The translations under genes were made by a program, and so were the position numbers. A DNA stretch of 64,000 bases from an uncultured Alphaproteobacteria bacterium (lineage in GTDB: Bacteria; Pseudomonadota; Alphaproteobacteria; Thalassobaculales; Thalassobaculaceae). Position 1 is the first letter of the stretch. Each line of letters opens with the position of its first letter. The stretch spans positions 19,141 to 83,140 of the forward strand of contig CALMRI010000024.1 of the NCBI GenBank assembly GCA_937776645.1, in the 5' to 3' direction. The notes below the pieces were generated by a model. That model worked only from the letters and a program-made list of their open reading frames with translations, made no database searches and was not told where the DNA came from. Below, in pieces: positions 29,012 through 37,901 of this stretch.

Positions 29012-29492
29012 ATGCCGGAAAACCTCTGCACAACCGCGTGGTTCTGGGCGCTGCTGGACTAGGGCTGGTCACTTTTACGGTCGCAACGCCGACCGATCTA
29101 CGTGTCGGTCCGCCACGCGTGCCCGTGAAACCCCGCCAATGGCGTAGCGATTGGCGGGTGTGATCCCGCCGCCTATTTCAATGATGGCAAACCGGTGAAG
29201 GGATCACCGTGCCTGAAGGTCGATCAACAGGGCGTCGCCTATCGATTTTCAACGCCTGAAAGCCGCGACCGTTTCCAGAAAGATCCAACTGCTTTCGCGC
29301 CGCAACGGGGCAGCTATAGCGTCTTTGGCATGGCCAGGGGCAAACGTTACGATTTCGACCCGAAACCCTGGGACATCATCGACTGTAAGTTTTATCTCAG
29401 TCGAAACAAGAAGCCGGGACGCTGTCGGAGGGAAACCCGGCCGGACATCTCAACAGCACCAATCAAACTGGCGAGAAGCCCGCGAAGAATAG
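29012..29492 (+). pseudogene. Frameshifted YHS-domain exported protein
   Basis: One frame gives a signal-like stretch NRVVLGAAGLGLVTFTVATP. After a shift at an AAA run near 29127-29130, a second frame gives GVAIGGCDPAAYFNDGKPVK, AYRFSTPESRDRFQKDPTAF and PQRGSYSVFGMARGK, matching YHS-domain proteins with a twin-arginine-like or Sec signal. The C-terminal end is again scattered: RPDIS in frame 2, GHLNSTNQ in frame 1, NWREAREE plus stop in frame 3 at 29492. At least three frame changes are needed to rebuild a normal protein. An intact version would be a periplasmic protein of about 155 residues. Confidence 0.7.
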
Positions 29493-29674
29493 CCGGTCCG
29501 AAGAAACAACCGCCTTCATCTTGTGCAAGGCGTGTGACCAGCGGATAAACCCCGGCGCCGTGGGCCAACCCAAAAGATATTCCGCCGTGGCACCGTGATC
29601 ATGGTCCGCTAGCGCCCGGCATGATATGGTTCGTATCATTAATAAATGCTTGAAACTCTGAGGGATCAAGCCCC

Positions 29675-31480
29675 GTGATCGCCAAATCAAGCCAGGGTGG
29701 CCGGACCCACACTCGACTTCTTGTCAGACGCCTGGTCGGCGACCATATACGCCCGCATATAGGCCTGTTGGTTGCCGCGGTCACGTTGATGGCGGTGGTC
29801 GCGGCCACGACCGCGGCCCTGGCATTCCTCATGGAGACCATTCTCGACGACGTCTTCACCGCACGCGATCGTTCCAGCCTCTATGCCGCCGCCGCCGTGG
29901 TCATGGGTGTGTTCGTGCTCAAGGGCCTGGCCACCTACGGCCAGAACGTCCTGGTAAGCTTTGTCGGGCAACGCATCCTAGCCGATTTGCAAAAGCGCAT
30001 GTTCGCGCACCTGCTACGGGCGGATCTTGCGTATTTTCACAGCCAGCCCAGCGGGGGCTTGATCTCGCGCTTCATCAACGATGTCGAAAAGATGCGAGGC
30101 ACGGTCGCCAGCGTCTTGACCGCGATCGGCCGGGATAGCCTGACCATCATCTTCCTGGTCGGGGTGATGTTCTATCAGGACTGGCTATTGACCCTGGCCT
30201 CGTTTTTCGCGTTTCCCACCGCGATCCTGCCACTGGTCAATATCGGCAAGCGCATCCGCAAGGTTTCAGCCAACACTCAGCAGGAATTGGGGCAATTCAC
30301 CACGCTTCTGAACGAGGTTTTCCAGGGCGCCCGCCACGTAAAAGCCTATGGCATGGAGGCCTTCGAGCGCGATCGGGCCGGCGCCGTGATCGAACAGATC
30401 TTCGCCTTGGTGTTTCGCGCCGCGCGCACCAAGGCAGCCGCTTATCCGATTATGGAGACTCTCGGCGGCACCGCCATCGTCGTGGTGATCTGCTATGGCG
30501 GCTGGCAGGTGATCGAGGGAACACGGTCGACGGGCACTTTCTTCTCCTTCGTTACCGCGTTGTTGCTGGCCTACGACCCGGTAAAAAAGCTGGTCAACCT
30601 GAACGCTCAGCTGCAAGAGGGGTTGGCGGCGGCGGAGCGGGTGTTCGACATTCTTGATGTCGAACCGACGATCACCGACCGCCCGAATGCCAAAAGGATC
30701 GACGCCGCCAAAGGCGATGTCAGCTTAGAGAATGTTGATTTTTCCTATGCCGACGGCAAACCTGTATTGCAGGGGGTTTCACTATCTATAGAGGCCGGCA
30801 AGACAGTCGCCCTGGTCGGTCAGTCCGGAGCCGGAAAAAGCACGGTCCTCAACCTAATTCCGCGATTTTTTGACACCAGCGCTGGTCGCGTCACCCTTGA
30901 TGGCGTTGATATTCGCGACCTCAAAATTGCCTCGCTGCGAGCCCAGATCGCCCTGGTCAGCCAGGACGTAACACTGTTCGACGACACGATCGAAGCCAAT
31001 ATCGCCTATGGTCGGGCCGGCGCCTCGCCGGAGGAAATACGCCAAGCCGCGCGCAATGCGGCGGCGGACACCTTCATCGAAGCCATGCCCGAGGGTTACG
31101 AAACCACGGTCGGGGAACACGGTGTCAAGCTTTCGGGTGGCCAACGCCAGCGCATCGCCATCGCCCGCGCGATGCTCAAGGACGCACCGATCCTGCTGCT
31201 CGACGAGGCAACATCCTCACTCGATACAGAGTCGGAAAGAGCCGTACAAAACGCACTCGCCGAATTGATGCGGGGGCGGACCACGATCGTCATCGCGCAT
31301 CGCCTCTCCACCATTCAATCCGCCGATATGATCCATGTTGTGGATGCCGGCTGCATCGTCGAGTCCGGTCGTCACCAGGAGCTGTTGGCGCGGGGCGGCG
31401 TCTACGCTAATTTGCACCAACTGCAGCTCTCCAAAAGCGATGGCGCGGAAATGACGCAACTCACCCAAGCTGGGGGCTGA
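29675..31480 (+). CDS. msbA: Lipid A exporter-type ABC transporter (MsbA family), fused TM and ATPase
   Basis: The 601-residue half-transporter has an N-terminal six-helix ABC membrane domain (residues about 20-330) and a C-terminal ATPase with Walker A GQSGAGKST, signature LSGGQRQRIA, Walker B ILLLDEATSSLD and switch His IVIAHRLST. MsbA flips lipid A-core across the inner membrane. The assignment to lipid A rests on its position as first gene before DUF374, waaA, lpxK and lpxL. GTG 29675 is the start; the stop is 8 bp from the next gene. Confidence 0.9.
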   Translation: MIAKSSQGGRTHTRLLVRRLVGDHIRPHIGLLVAAVTLMAVVAATTAALAFLMETILDDVFTARDRSSLYAAAAVVMGVFVLKGLATYGQNVLVSFVGQRILADLQKRMFAHLLRADLAYFHSQPSGGLISRFINDVEKMRGTVASVLTAIGRDSLTIIFLVGVMFYQDWLLTLASFFAFPTAILPLVNIGKRIRKVSANTQQELGQFTTLLNEVFQGARHVKAYGMEAFERDRAGAVIEQIFALVFRAARTKAAAYPIMETLGGTAIVVVICYGGWQVIEGTRSTGTFFSFVTALLLAYDPVKKLVNLNAQLQEGLAAAERVFDILDVEPTITDRPNAKRIDAAKGDVSLENVDFSYADGKPVLQGVSLSIEAGKTVALVGQSGAGKSTVLNLIPRFFDTSAGRVTLDGVDIRDLKIASLRAQIALVSQDVTLFDDTIEANIAYGRAGASPEEIRQAARNAAADTFIEAMPEGYETTVGEHGVKLSGGQRQRIAIARAMLKDAPILLLDEATSSLDTESERAVQNALAELMRGRTTIVIAHRLSTIQSADMIHVVDAGCIVESGRHQELLARGGVYANLHQLQLSKSDGAEMTQLTQAGG

Positions 31481-31488
31481 CCGCGGAG

Positions 31489-32214
31489 ATGCTGAAGCGC
31501 ATGCTGCGCAGTGAGACCGGCTCGGCGGTCGTAAGTTGGGTTCTGGCCAAATTTATTTGGCTGACCGCGCGATCCATTCGTTGGCAGATGGCGACGCCGG
31601 CGTTTCATGCCAAGGCGACCAAATTAAATCAACCAATCATCGCCGTGTTTTGGCATAGCCGGATCATTCAAATGGGTGCGGGTTGGCGAGAATCGAAGCC
31701 GATCGCCATGCTGCAATCACCGCATCCGGACGGAAAATTGATTGCCCGGGCGATTCAGCGGCTTGGCTACCAAACGATTTGGGGATCCTCGACCAAGGGC
31801 AAGGGGGGGGCGGCCGGATTGCGCAATATGATCAAGGCTTTGCGCGGTGGCATGTCGGTCGGCATCACACCGGATGGACCGCGCGGCCCGAGGATGCGGC
31901 TTAGCGTCGGTGTCGTGGCAATGGCCCGGTTGAGCGGCGCCCCGGTGATGCCCGTCGCCTGGAACGTCAAGCACCGCAAGGTGCTGCGAACCTGGGACAG
32001 GATGCTACTCGCCCGTCCATTCAGCCGCGGTGTGGTGTTTTGGGGTGAGCCAATCTATGTGCCAAAAACGTTGACGCCCGAGGAATTCGAGGGCTACAGG
32101 CTGATGATCGAGACCCGCTTGACCGAGATCACCGATCAAGCCGATCTGCATTTCGGACACCAGCCAACCACACCGGCCGAACCAGCCGAGGAACCAGGAA
32201 AGCGAGACCGCTGA
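31489..32214 (+). CDS. DUF374 lysophospholipid acyltransferase-like protein
   Basis: The 241-residue protein is of the DUF374 group often found in lipid A clusters of alphaproteobacteria. Acyltransferase-like motifs are FWHSRIIQMG (catalytic His), WGSSTKGKGGAAGLRNM and VGITPDGPRGPRMRLSVG. Its exact acceptor is not established; lipid A or another membrane lipid is likely from context. Its stop overlaps the ATG of waaA (TGATG), showing tight operon structure. Confidence 0.9.
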   Translation: MLKRMLRSETGSAVVSWVLAKFIWLTARSIRWQMATPAFHAKATKLNQPIIAVFWHSRIIQMGAGWRESKPIAMLQSPHPDGKLIARAIQRLGYQTIWGSSTKGKGGAAGLRNMIKALRGGMSVGITPDGPRGPRMRLSVGVVAMARLSGAPVMPVAWNVKHRKVLRTWDRMLLARPFSRGVVFWGEPIYVPKTLTPEEFEGYRLMIETRLTEITDQADLHFGHQPTTPAEPAEEPGKRDR

Positions 32215-33521
32215 TGATGCTGTCGCTCTATGAAGGGGTGATGACCCTCGGCGCGCCGGCCATTGAGCTGTTCTTGTCGCGCCGGGTCGACCGCGGAAAA
32301 GAAGATCGCCAGCGCCTGTGTGAAAGGCGTGGCGTGGCCGGGCTACCCCGGCCGGACGGGGAACTGATCTGGCTGCACGCCTCCAGTGTTGGCGAGAGCG
32401 TCGCCGCCCTCGTGCTTATCCAGCGACTACTTGATGCCGCGCCGAGCCGGCATGTTCTGGTGACCACCGGAACCGTAAGCTCGGCGCAGATGATGGCCAG
32501 CCGACTTCCCGACCGCGGGTTTCATCAATTCGTCCCGGTTGATCGACCAACCTGGGTACGGCGTTTTCTGGATCACTGGCGTCCTGATCTGGTGTTGATC
32601 ATGGAATCAGAGTTTTGGCCGACCCAGCTCGTCCAAGCCCATACCAATGGTATTCCAATCGTTTTGATTAATGCCCGGATGTCGGACCGGTCGTTTTCGC
32701 GATGGCGTCTGGCCGGTCCGCTGGCCCAGCCCTTGTTCTCGATCTTCGATTTGGTTTTGGCCACCAATGTCGACCAAGCGAGCCGGTTCACCGCATTGGG
32801 TGCCGCCCAGGTTCGAATTTCAGGCAATCTGAAACAAGCGGCAGAGGCTCTTCCTTTCGAGCCTGATGCCGCCGTCACATTGTCTGATCAAATCGCCGGC
32901 CGAATGGTCTGGTTCGCCGCCAGCACGCATACCGGTGAGGATGCACCGGTCCTTGATGCCCATCTAACCCTGCGCGACCAGCACCCCGAGCTCCTTACCG
33001 TCATCGCGCCGCGCCATCCCCATCGCGGCACCGAAATTGCTGCGATGGCCCGCGAGCGCGGCCTTACCGTCGCCCTGCGCAGCGCCGATGAGTTAATCCT
33101 GCCGGGCACCGATCTTTATATTGCCGATACGTTTGGTGAGATGGCGTTGTTCTTTCACATTGCCGATATCGTCTTCGTTGCCGGTTCCCTGGTCCCGGTG
33201 GGCGGTCACAATCCGGTGGAGCCGGCGCATTTCGACACCGCCATCCTGTTCGGCCCACTCATGTCGAAGAACACCGAAATCGCCTCGGAAATGACGGCCC
33301 GAGAAGCGGCCATCGGCCTTGCAGGCGCCGGTGATCTGGCGCCGACTGTGGAGGCGTTGCTCCAGGATCACGCGCGCCGGGATATCCTGGCTCAAAATGC
33401 CCGCCGGTATGTCGAGGGTGGCGTCAAGGTCCTTGAAGCGATCCTGGCAAACATCGCGCCGTTTCTCGCCGATCACCCTGCTGACCATACTGATGATCAT
33501 CCAGGCGGGCCCCAATCATGA
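32214..33521 (+). CDS. waaA: 3-deoxy-D-manno-octulosonic acid transferase
   Basis: WaaA (KdtA, family GT30) adds Kdo from CMP-Kdo to lipid IVA. The 435-residue GT-B protein begins with a membrane-associated helix and has LIWLHASSVGESVAAL with the conserved catalytic Glu, LILMESEFWPTQL-like LVLIMESEFWPTQL, FVAGSLVPVGGHNPVEPAHF and KNTEIASEM. All are hallmarks. Its C-terminal tail is rich in Asp/His/Pro and overlaps lpxK by 4 bp. Confidence 0.95.
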   Translation: MMLSLYEGVMTLGAPAIELFLSRRVDRGKEDRQRLCERRGVAGLPRPDGELIWLHASSVGESVAALVLIQRLLDAAPSRHVLVTTGTVSSAQMMASRLPDRGFHQFVPVDRPTWVRRFLDHWRPDLVLIMESEFWPTQLVQAHTNGIPIVLINARMSDRSFSRWRLAGPLAQPLFSIFDLVLATNVDQASRFTALGAAQVRISGNLKQAAEALPFEPDAAVTLSDQIAGRMVWFAASTHTGEDAPVLDAHLTLRDQHPELLTVIAPRHPHRGTEIAAMARERGLTVALRSADELILPGTDLYIADTFGEMALFFHIADIVFVAGSLVPVGGHNPVEPAHFDTAILFGPLMSKNTEIASEMTAREAAIGLAGAGDLAPTVEALLQDHARRDILAQNARRYVEGGVKVLEAILANIAPFLADHPADHTDDHPGGPQS

Positions 33522-34498
33522 AAGCCCCGGCCTTTTGGACGCAAGACGGCTATCTGCCCCGGCTTCTTGATCCGTTAGGCTGCCTTTTCAAGGCCGGAGG
33601 CGCCATCAGACAGTTCGCCACACCGACCCATGTGGCCGGCATCCCGGTGATCTGCGTCGGCAATCTGGTTGTCGGCGGAGCCGGAAAAACCCCGGTTGCA
33701 CTCTCCCTGGCTAGCCAGTTGGCGAAGACCGGCCAGGTCACGGTCTTTCTCACACGCGGCCACGGCGGTCGTCTCTCCGGCCCAATTCAGGTCGATCCAT
33801 CCGTTCATGATGCCGGCGATGTCGGAGACGAAGCGCTTCTACTGGCCGAGATCGCGCCAACCTGGATCTCACGCGACCGAGGCAAGGGTGGGATCGCCGC
33901 CCGTGATGCCGGAGCCGAAATCATTATCATGGATGACGGCTTTCAAAACCCTGGCCTCACCAAGACCCTTTCCCTCGTGGTTGTCGATGGCGGCTATGGC
34001 TTCGGCAACGGGCGAATGCTGCCGGCCGGCCCGCTGCGGGAACCCATTGCCCAGGGGCTTGAACGGGCCAGCGCCGTGGTACTGATCGGTGTGGACGAAA
34101 CCAAAATCACCGAGTCTTTGCCAAAGCACTTACCAGTCCTGCGGGCCACGATCTCTTCCATCGCCCATGACCGGCTCCGGGCGGGGGTGTCGGTACTCGG
34201 TTTCGCCGGTATCGGACGACCGTCGAAATTTCGCGCCAGCCTGGAAACACTAGGCCTGGAAATCACACATTTCAAAACCTTCGCGGACCATCATTCCTAC
34301 ACGGCGAACGAGATCCAAGCGCTTCTCAGCGAGGCGGAGAGGTTGGGGGCAGTGCCGGTCACCACGGCCAAGGATCATGTTCGCTTGCCCGCCGACGTAA
34401 GGAGCCGGATCGAGCGTTTGGATATCTCTGTAAGGTGGGAGGATGAGGAGGCGCTTTTGCTCGTCCTAAAAAAAGGCCTCGGTCATGGCCAGGGTTGA
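33518..34498 (+). CDS. lpxK: Tetraacyldisaccharide 4'-kinase
   Basis: LpxK phosphorylates the 4' position of the lipid A disaccharide at the inner-membrane surface. The 326-residue P-loop protein has Walker A GNLVVGGAGKTPVAL, the LpxK-specific FLTRGHGGRL, DAGDVGDEALLLA, and IMDDGFQNPGL. Its start overlaps waaA (ATGA) and its end overlaps the next acyltransferase gene by 14 bp. The N-terminal helix that anchors LpxK to the membrane is present (residues about 10-30). Confidence 0.96.
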   Translation: MKAPAFWTQDGYLPRLLDPLGCLFKAGGAIRQFATPTHVAGIPVICVGNLVVGGAGKTPVALSLASQLAKTGQVTVFLTRGHGGRLSGPIQVDPSVHDAGDVGDEALLLAEIAPTWISRDRGKGGIAARDAGAEIIIMDDGFQNPGLTKTLSLVVVDGGYGFGNGRMLPAGPLREPIAQGLERASAVVLIGVDETKITESLPKHLPVLRATISSIAHDRLRAGVSVLGFAGIGRPSKFRASLETLGLEITHFKTFADHHSYTANEIQALLSEAERLGAVPVTTAKDHVRLPADVRSRIERLDISVRWEDEEALLLVLKKGLGHGQG

Positions 34499-35399
34499 TC
34501 AGCGCCTGACGCCCTCACCGTGGCACAAGCGCTTCGTCACCTGGCCACTATCGGGCGGGGCGACATGGCTGGGCATTCGGTTGATGCAATTGCTGCCGAT
34601 CGACACCGCATCGAATTTGGGCGGCGTGATCGCGCGGGCCATCGGCCCCTTGCTACCAATCAGTAATCGAGCCCGACTCAATCTTCGCGACAGCTTCCCC
34701 GATTGGGATGAGCCCCGGATCGAAGCCACCATCCGCGGCATGTGGGAAAATCTCGGCCGGGTCGCCGGGGAGTTCGTGCATCTGCAACATCTCGATGTGA
34801 GTGGCGATGATCCTCGGGTTGAAGTCATTGGCCGCAAACATATCTGGAACTTGCGCGATGACGATGCGCCGGGGATTTTTTTCTCCGCTCATCTAGCGAA
34901 TTGGGAGCTGTTGCCAAAGCTGGCCGCCCCCAATGGGATCACCATGCACAGTGTATATCGGGCGATGAATGCGCCCTTGGCGGACAGGATTTTACGGCAG
35001 TCGTCGGGCCGTCATGAGGACGAGTTGATCGCCAAAGGGCCTACGGGGGCGATGAAACTGGCGCGAATCATGCGCAACGGCGGCCATATCGCCCTGTTGG
35101 TCGATCAAAAATTAAACGAGGGCATCGATGTTCCATTCTTCGGCCGACCCGCCAAGACCGCACCGGCCATCGCCCTGTTTGCCCTGAAATATCGTTGTCC
35201 AGTGGTCCCAGCGCGGGTCGAGCGGCTTGGTGGCGCCCGCTTCCGGGTGACCTTCTGGCCACCGATCACCCTACCGGATAGCGGTGACCCCAAGGCTGAC
35301 ACCCTAGCGCTGATGACCGATATCAACGGATGGCTGGAAAAATGGATTCGCCAGACACCAGAGCAATGGCTCTGGTTGCATCGACGCTGGGGCAAATAA
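34485..35399 (+). CDS. lpxL: Lauroyl/myristoyl lipid A acyltransferase (LpxL/HtrB family)
   Basis: The 304-residue protein transfers a secondary acyl chain to Kdo-lipid A. It has an N-terminal membrane segment (residues about 20-55) and the H-x4-E catalytic motif in SAHLANWELLPK. It also has the family stretches SGRHEDELIAKGPTGAMKLA, LLVDQKLNEGIDVPFFGRPA and PVVPARVERLGGARFRV. It is the last gene of the five-gene lipid A unit. LpxL versus LpxM cannot be separated by sequence alone. Confidence 0.9.
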   Translation: MARVDQRLTPSPWHKRFVTWPLSGGATWLGIRLMQLLPIDTASNLGGVIARAIGPLLPISNRARLNLRDSFPDWDEPRIEATIRGMWENLGRVAGEFVHLQHLDVSGDDPRVEVIGRKHIWNLRDDDAPGIFFSAHLANWELLPKLAAPNGITMHSVYRAMNAPLADRILRQSSGRHEDELIAKGPTGAMKLARIMRNGGHIALLVDQKLNEGIDVPFFGRPAKTAPAIALFALKYRCPVVPARVERLGGARFRVTFWPPITLPDSGDPKADTLALMTDINGWLEKWIRQTPEQWLWLHRRWGK

Positions 35400-35441
35400 C
35401 GTCGACATAACCTATGGTTATTGTATCAGGGTGACCCGAGG

Positions 35442-36287
35442 TCACGGCATCGGCGGGACCAGCAAGCCGGCGTCCAAGCGCTGATCGAACCAATTGATCC
35501 GCCAGTCAAGATGCGGGCCGGTCGCCCGGCCGGTCGCCCCTATCGTTCCAAGCCGGTCACCCTGACGCAACTGGTCGCCCGGCTGCACCTCGACACGCGC
35601 CATGTGCAGAAAGGTTGAACTCAAACCGTGGCCATGGTCCAGGATAATGGTTCCACCAGAATAAAACAGATCCGGCTCGGCCAAGCGCACGACCCCATCC
35701 GCCGGCGCCACCACAGGCGTACCCACGGGGGCGGCGACATCGATACCGTAATGCGGCCGGCGCGGCTTGCCGTTCAGCACCCGCTGCGAGCCATAGACAC
35801 CGGAAATACGGCCCCAGGCCGGCCATTTGAAACCAGTCTTGAAGTATGCCACCGGCGTGTCTTGCATGCGCGCGGCCTTGATTTGAGCGCCTTCCCGACG
35901 AATCCGTGCCAGGATCTCCAGCGGCGGGGACACCGTCTTCGGCGGCAAACCATCGATCCGTTGAATGTCGTAGTGCCGCGCCTCAACGCTAAGCTGGCGC
36001 CGGTCAACCGTGCCATCCGGCGCTGTTATCGCCAACGCCGCGGCCGTAGCGTCACGGTTGAAGCCGAAAAGAAACCGACCATCCGGCGCCACCCGAACCG
36101 CACGCCCGTCCAAGGTAACGATGCTGCCCGGCATGGTGGTTCCGATCACCAACCCGCCTTGGATTAAACGACCCTCCAACCGACTTGCGGCAAAAGCCGG
36201 GGCAATCGTTACCGTCATGGCCGTTACCGTCATGGCCATGACGGTCTGGGCGATCAAGGTGCGCCAGTGCCCTACCTCTCCAGTCAT
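35442..36287 (-). CDS. M23 family metallopeptidase (exported)
   Basis: The protein has about 281 residues, with a signal peptide (residues about 1-34, VMAMTVTAMTVTIAPAFA) and a C-terminal LytM/M23 domain. HYGIDVAAPVGTP holds the HxxxD zinc ligands and TGPHLDWRINWFD replaces the usual HxH with HxD. This HLDW form is known in a group of alphaproteobacterial M23 proteins, so activity may be kept. ATG 36287 is chosen (GTG 36293 is the alternative); it starts 13 bp after the xseA stop, so the genes are probably co-transcribed. Its likely target is peptidoglycan. Confidence 0.88.
   Translation of the reverse strand: MTGEVGHWRTLIAQTVMAMTVTAMTVTIAPAFAASRLEGRLIQGGLVIGTTMPGSIVTLDGRAVRVAPDGRFLFGFNRDATAAALAITAPDGTVDRRQLSVEARHYDIQRIDGLPPKTVSPPLEILARIRREGAQIKAARMQDTPVAYFKTGFKWPAWGRISGVYGSQRVLNGKPRRPHYGIDVAAPVGTPVVAPADGVVRLAEPDLFYSGGTIILDHGHGLSSTFLHMARVEVQPGDQLRQGDRLGTIGATGRATGPHLDWRINWFDQRLDAGLLVPPMP
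36207..36236 (-). repeat. Perfect 15-bp tandem duplication in a signal peptide
   Basis: On the + strand CGTTACCGTCATGGC occurs twice in direct succession. It encodes the repeated ATVTM-like hydrophobic unit of the M23 signal peptide. The duplication is in frame (five codons) and lengthens the hydrophobic core without disrupting it. Confidence 0.85.
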
Positions 36288-36300
36288 CGCCACCGGGCCC

Positions 36301-37848
36301 TCAAAACAGCGTTTCCTGCGCCTCAGGCGGAGCATCGCCGCGGGAGCGCACACGTTTTGATCTTGCGCCAATCACCGCCGTCGCCTCGCCATCTCGGAAT
36401 TGCAGCGTCACCGGCTGGCCGGATTTCGTCTCGGATGCCGCCATCACCGGGACCCCGGCATCGTCCCGCACAAGGGCAAACCCCCGTTCCAATGTTCGCT
36501 CGAAAGAGCCAGACCTGAGCAAGTCGTCAAGCCCGCCAAGCTTGATCGTAATATCCGAAATCACCCGATCGACCGCTCCTTCCAATCGATCGCCGGAACG
36601 GTGCAGGTCAACCGCCGCTTGACGTGCGGCCCGGGCAATCGGCTCCGGGCGAAGCTGCGTGGCGGCTCTGTCCAACAACGTTTGACCGCGTTCAAGCCGG
36701 CGATCGCCAACACTGGTGAGGCGCTGTTCGATAACTGCCAGGTTCCCGAACACCTTGGCTAGCTGAGTTTCTGGGCGCGGCAATCTGTCTGCCAGCCGCG
36801 CCACTTGCAGCGCCCTTTGGTCGAGATCTCGCATCACCGCCGCGCGCATCCGCTGATCCAGATAGTCGACGGTTTGGGCTCGGGTTTCGATCAACGATCG
36901 CGGGTCCCCAAGGCCTCGGGCATAACCCTCCAGCCGGGTGCGCGCCTCGCCTAAGTTTCGAGAAATGGCGTTAAACAGCCGCCCCTCGTCATCCATCACC
37001 TGCGCCAACAGTTCGACGCGCACCGGCACCGCGACTTCCGCCGCCGCCGTCGGTGTCGGGGCTCGGTAGTCAGAGGCAAAATCGATCAACGTGGTATCGG
37101 TCTCATGCCCCACAGCGGAGATCAGCGGTATCTGGCTTGCTGCCGCCGCGCGCACCACCTCTTCCTCGTTAAACGCCCAGAGGTCTTCCAAACTGCCGCC
37201 GCCACGTGCCACGATCAGCAGATCCGGGCGCGGAACCGGGCCGTCCTCGGCAAGAGCGTTGAAGCCTTCGATGGCGGCGGCAATCTGAGTTTTCGCGGCG
37301 TCGCCTTGAACCAGCACCGGCCAGACCAGCACATGGACCGGAAATCGGTCAGTCAGGCGGTGCAGAATATCTCGGATGACCGCCCCAGTCGGCGAGGTGA
37401 CAACCCCGATTACCCGGGGAAGGTAGGGCAGCGGACGTTTATGCTGCTCGTCGAATAACCCTTCCTCGGCCAATCGGCGGCGCCGATCCTCCAGAAGTTT
37501 GAGCAGCGCACCCTCGCCGGCAAGCTCCATCTGCTCGATCACCATCTGGTATTTCGAACGCCCAGGATAAGTGGTGATCTTACCGGTACAGATGACCTCC
37601 ATGCCCTCTTCCGGACGGATCGACAGACGCTGTGCGTTGCCGCGCCAGCACACCGCGTCCAGCACCGCCTTGTCGTCCTTCAAGGTGAGATAGATATGCC
37701 CGGAGGAGGCATGACTGGGACGCGAGATCTCGCCGCGCACCCGCACCCGGTCGAAGGATGTCTCGACCGTGCGTTTCACCTGATTCGATAGCTCGCTGAC
37801 CGAAAGTTCGGGCAGATTGTCGAGGAGTTTCGTGGGCCTGTCCTGCAT
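36301..37848 (-). CDS. xseA: Exodeoxyribonuclease VII large subunit
   Basis: XseA with XseB degrades single-stranded DNA to acid-soluble oligonucleotides. The 515-residue protein has the N-terminal OB fold (SVSELSNQVKRTVETSFDRV, HIYLTLKDDKAVLDAVCWRG), then the catalytic core PRVIGVVTSPTGAVIRDIL, LLIVARGGGSLEDLWAFNEE and ISAVGHETDTTLIDFASD. A long coiled-coil region for XseB binding follows. It is divergent from purD with 53 bp between starts. xseB is not in the window. Confidence 0.96.
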   Translation of the reverse strand: MQDRPTKLLDNLPELSVSELSNQVKRTVETSFDRVRVRGEISRPSHASSGHIYLTLKDDKAVLDAVCWRGNAQRLSIRPEEGMEVICTGKITTYPGRSKYQMVIEQMELAGEGALLKLLEDRRRRLAEEGLFDEQHKRPLPYLPRVIGVVTSPTGAVIRDILHRLTDRFPVHVLVWPVLVQGDAAKTQIAAAIEGFNALAEDGPVPRPDLLIVARGGGSLEDLWAFNEEEVVRAAAASQIPLISAVGHETDTTLIDFASDYRAPTPTAAAEVAVPVRVELLAQVMDDEGRLFNAISRNLGEARTRLEGYARGLGDPRSLIETRAQTVDYLDQRMRAAVMRDLDQRALQVARLADRLPRPETQLAKVFGNLAVIEQRLTSVGDRRLERGQTLLDRAATQLRPEPIARAARQAAVDLHRSGDRLEGAVDRVISDITIKLGGLDDLLRSGSFERTLERGFALVRDDAGVPVMAASETKSGQPVTLQFRDGEATAVIGARSKRVRSRGDAPPEAQETLF

Positions 37849-37901
37849 GCGAACAATCTATGCTACAAGGCGCGAAATCGGAAGTTCGAGGAGCGCCTGG
37901 C

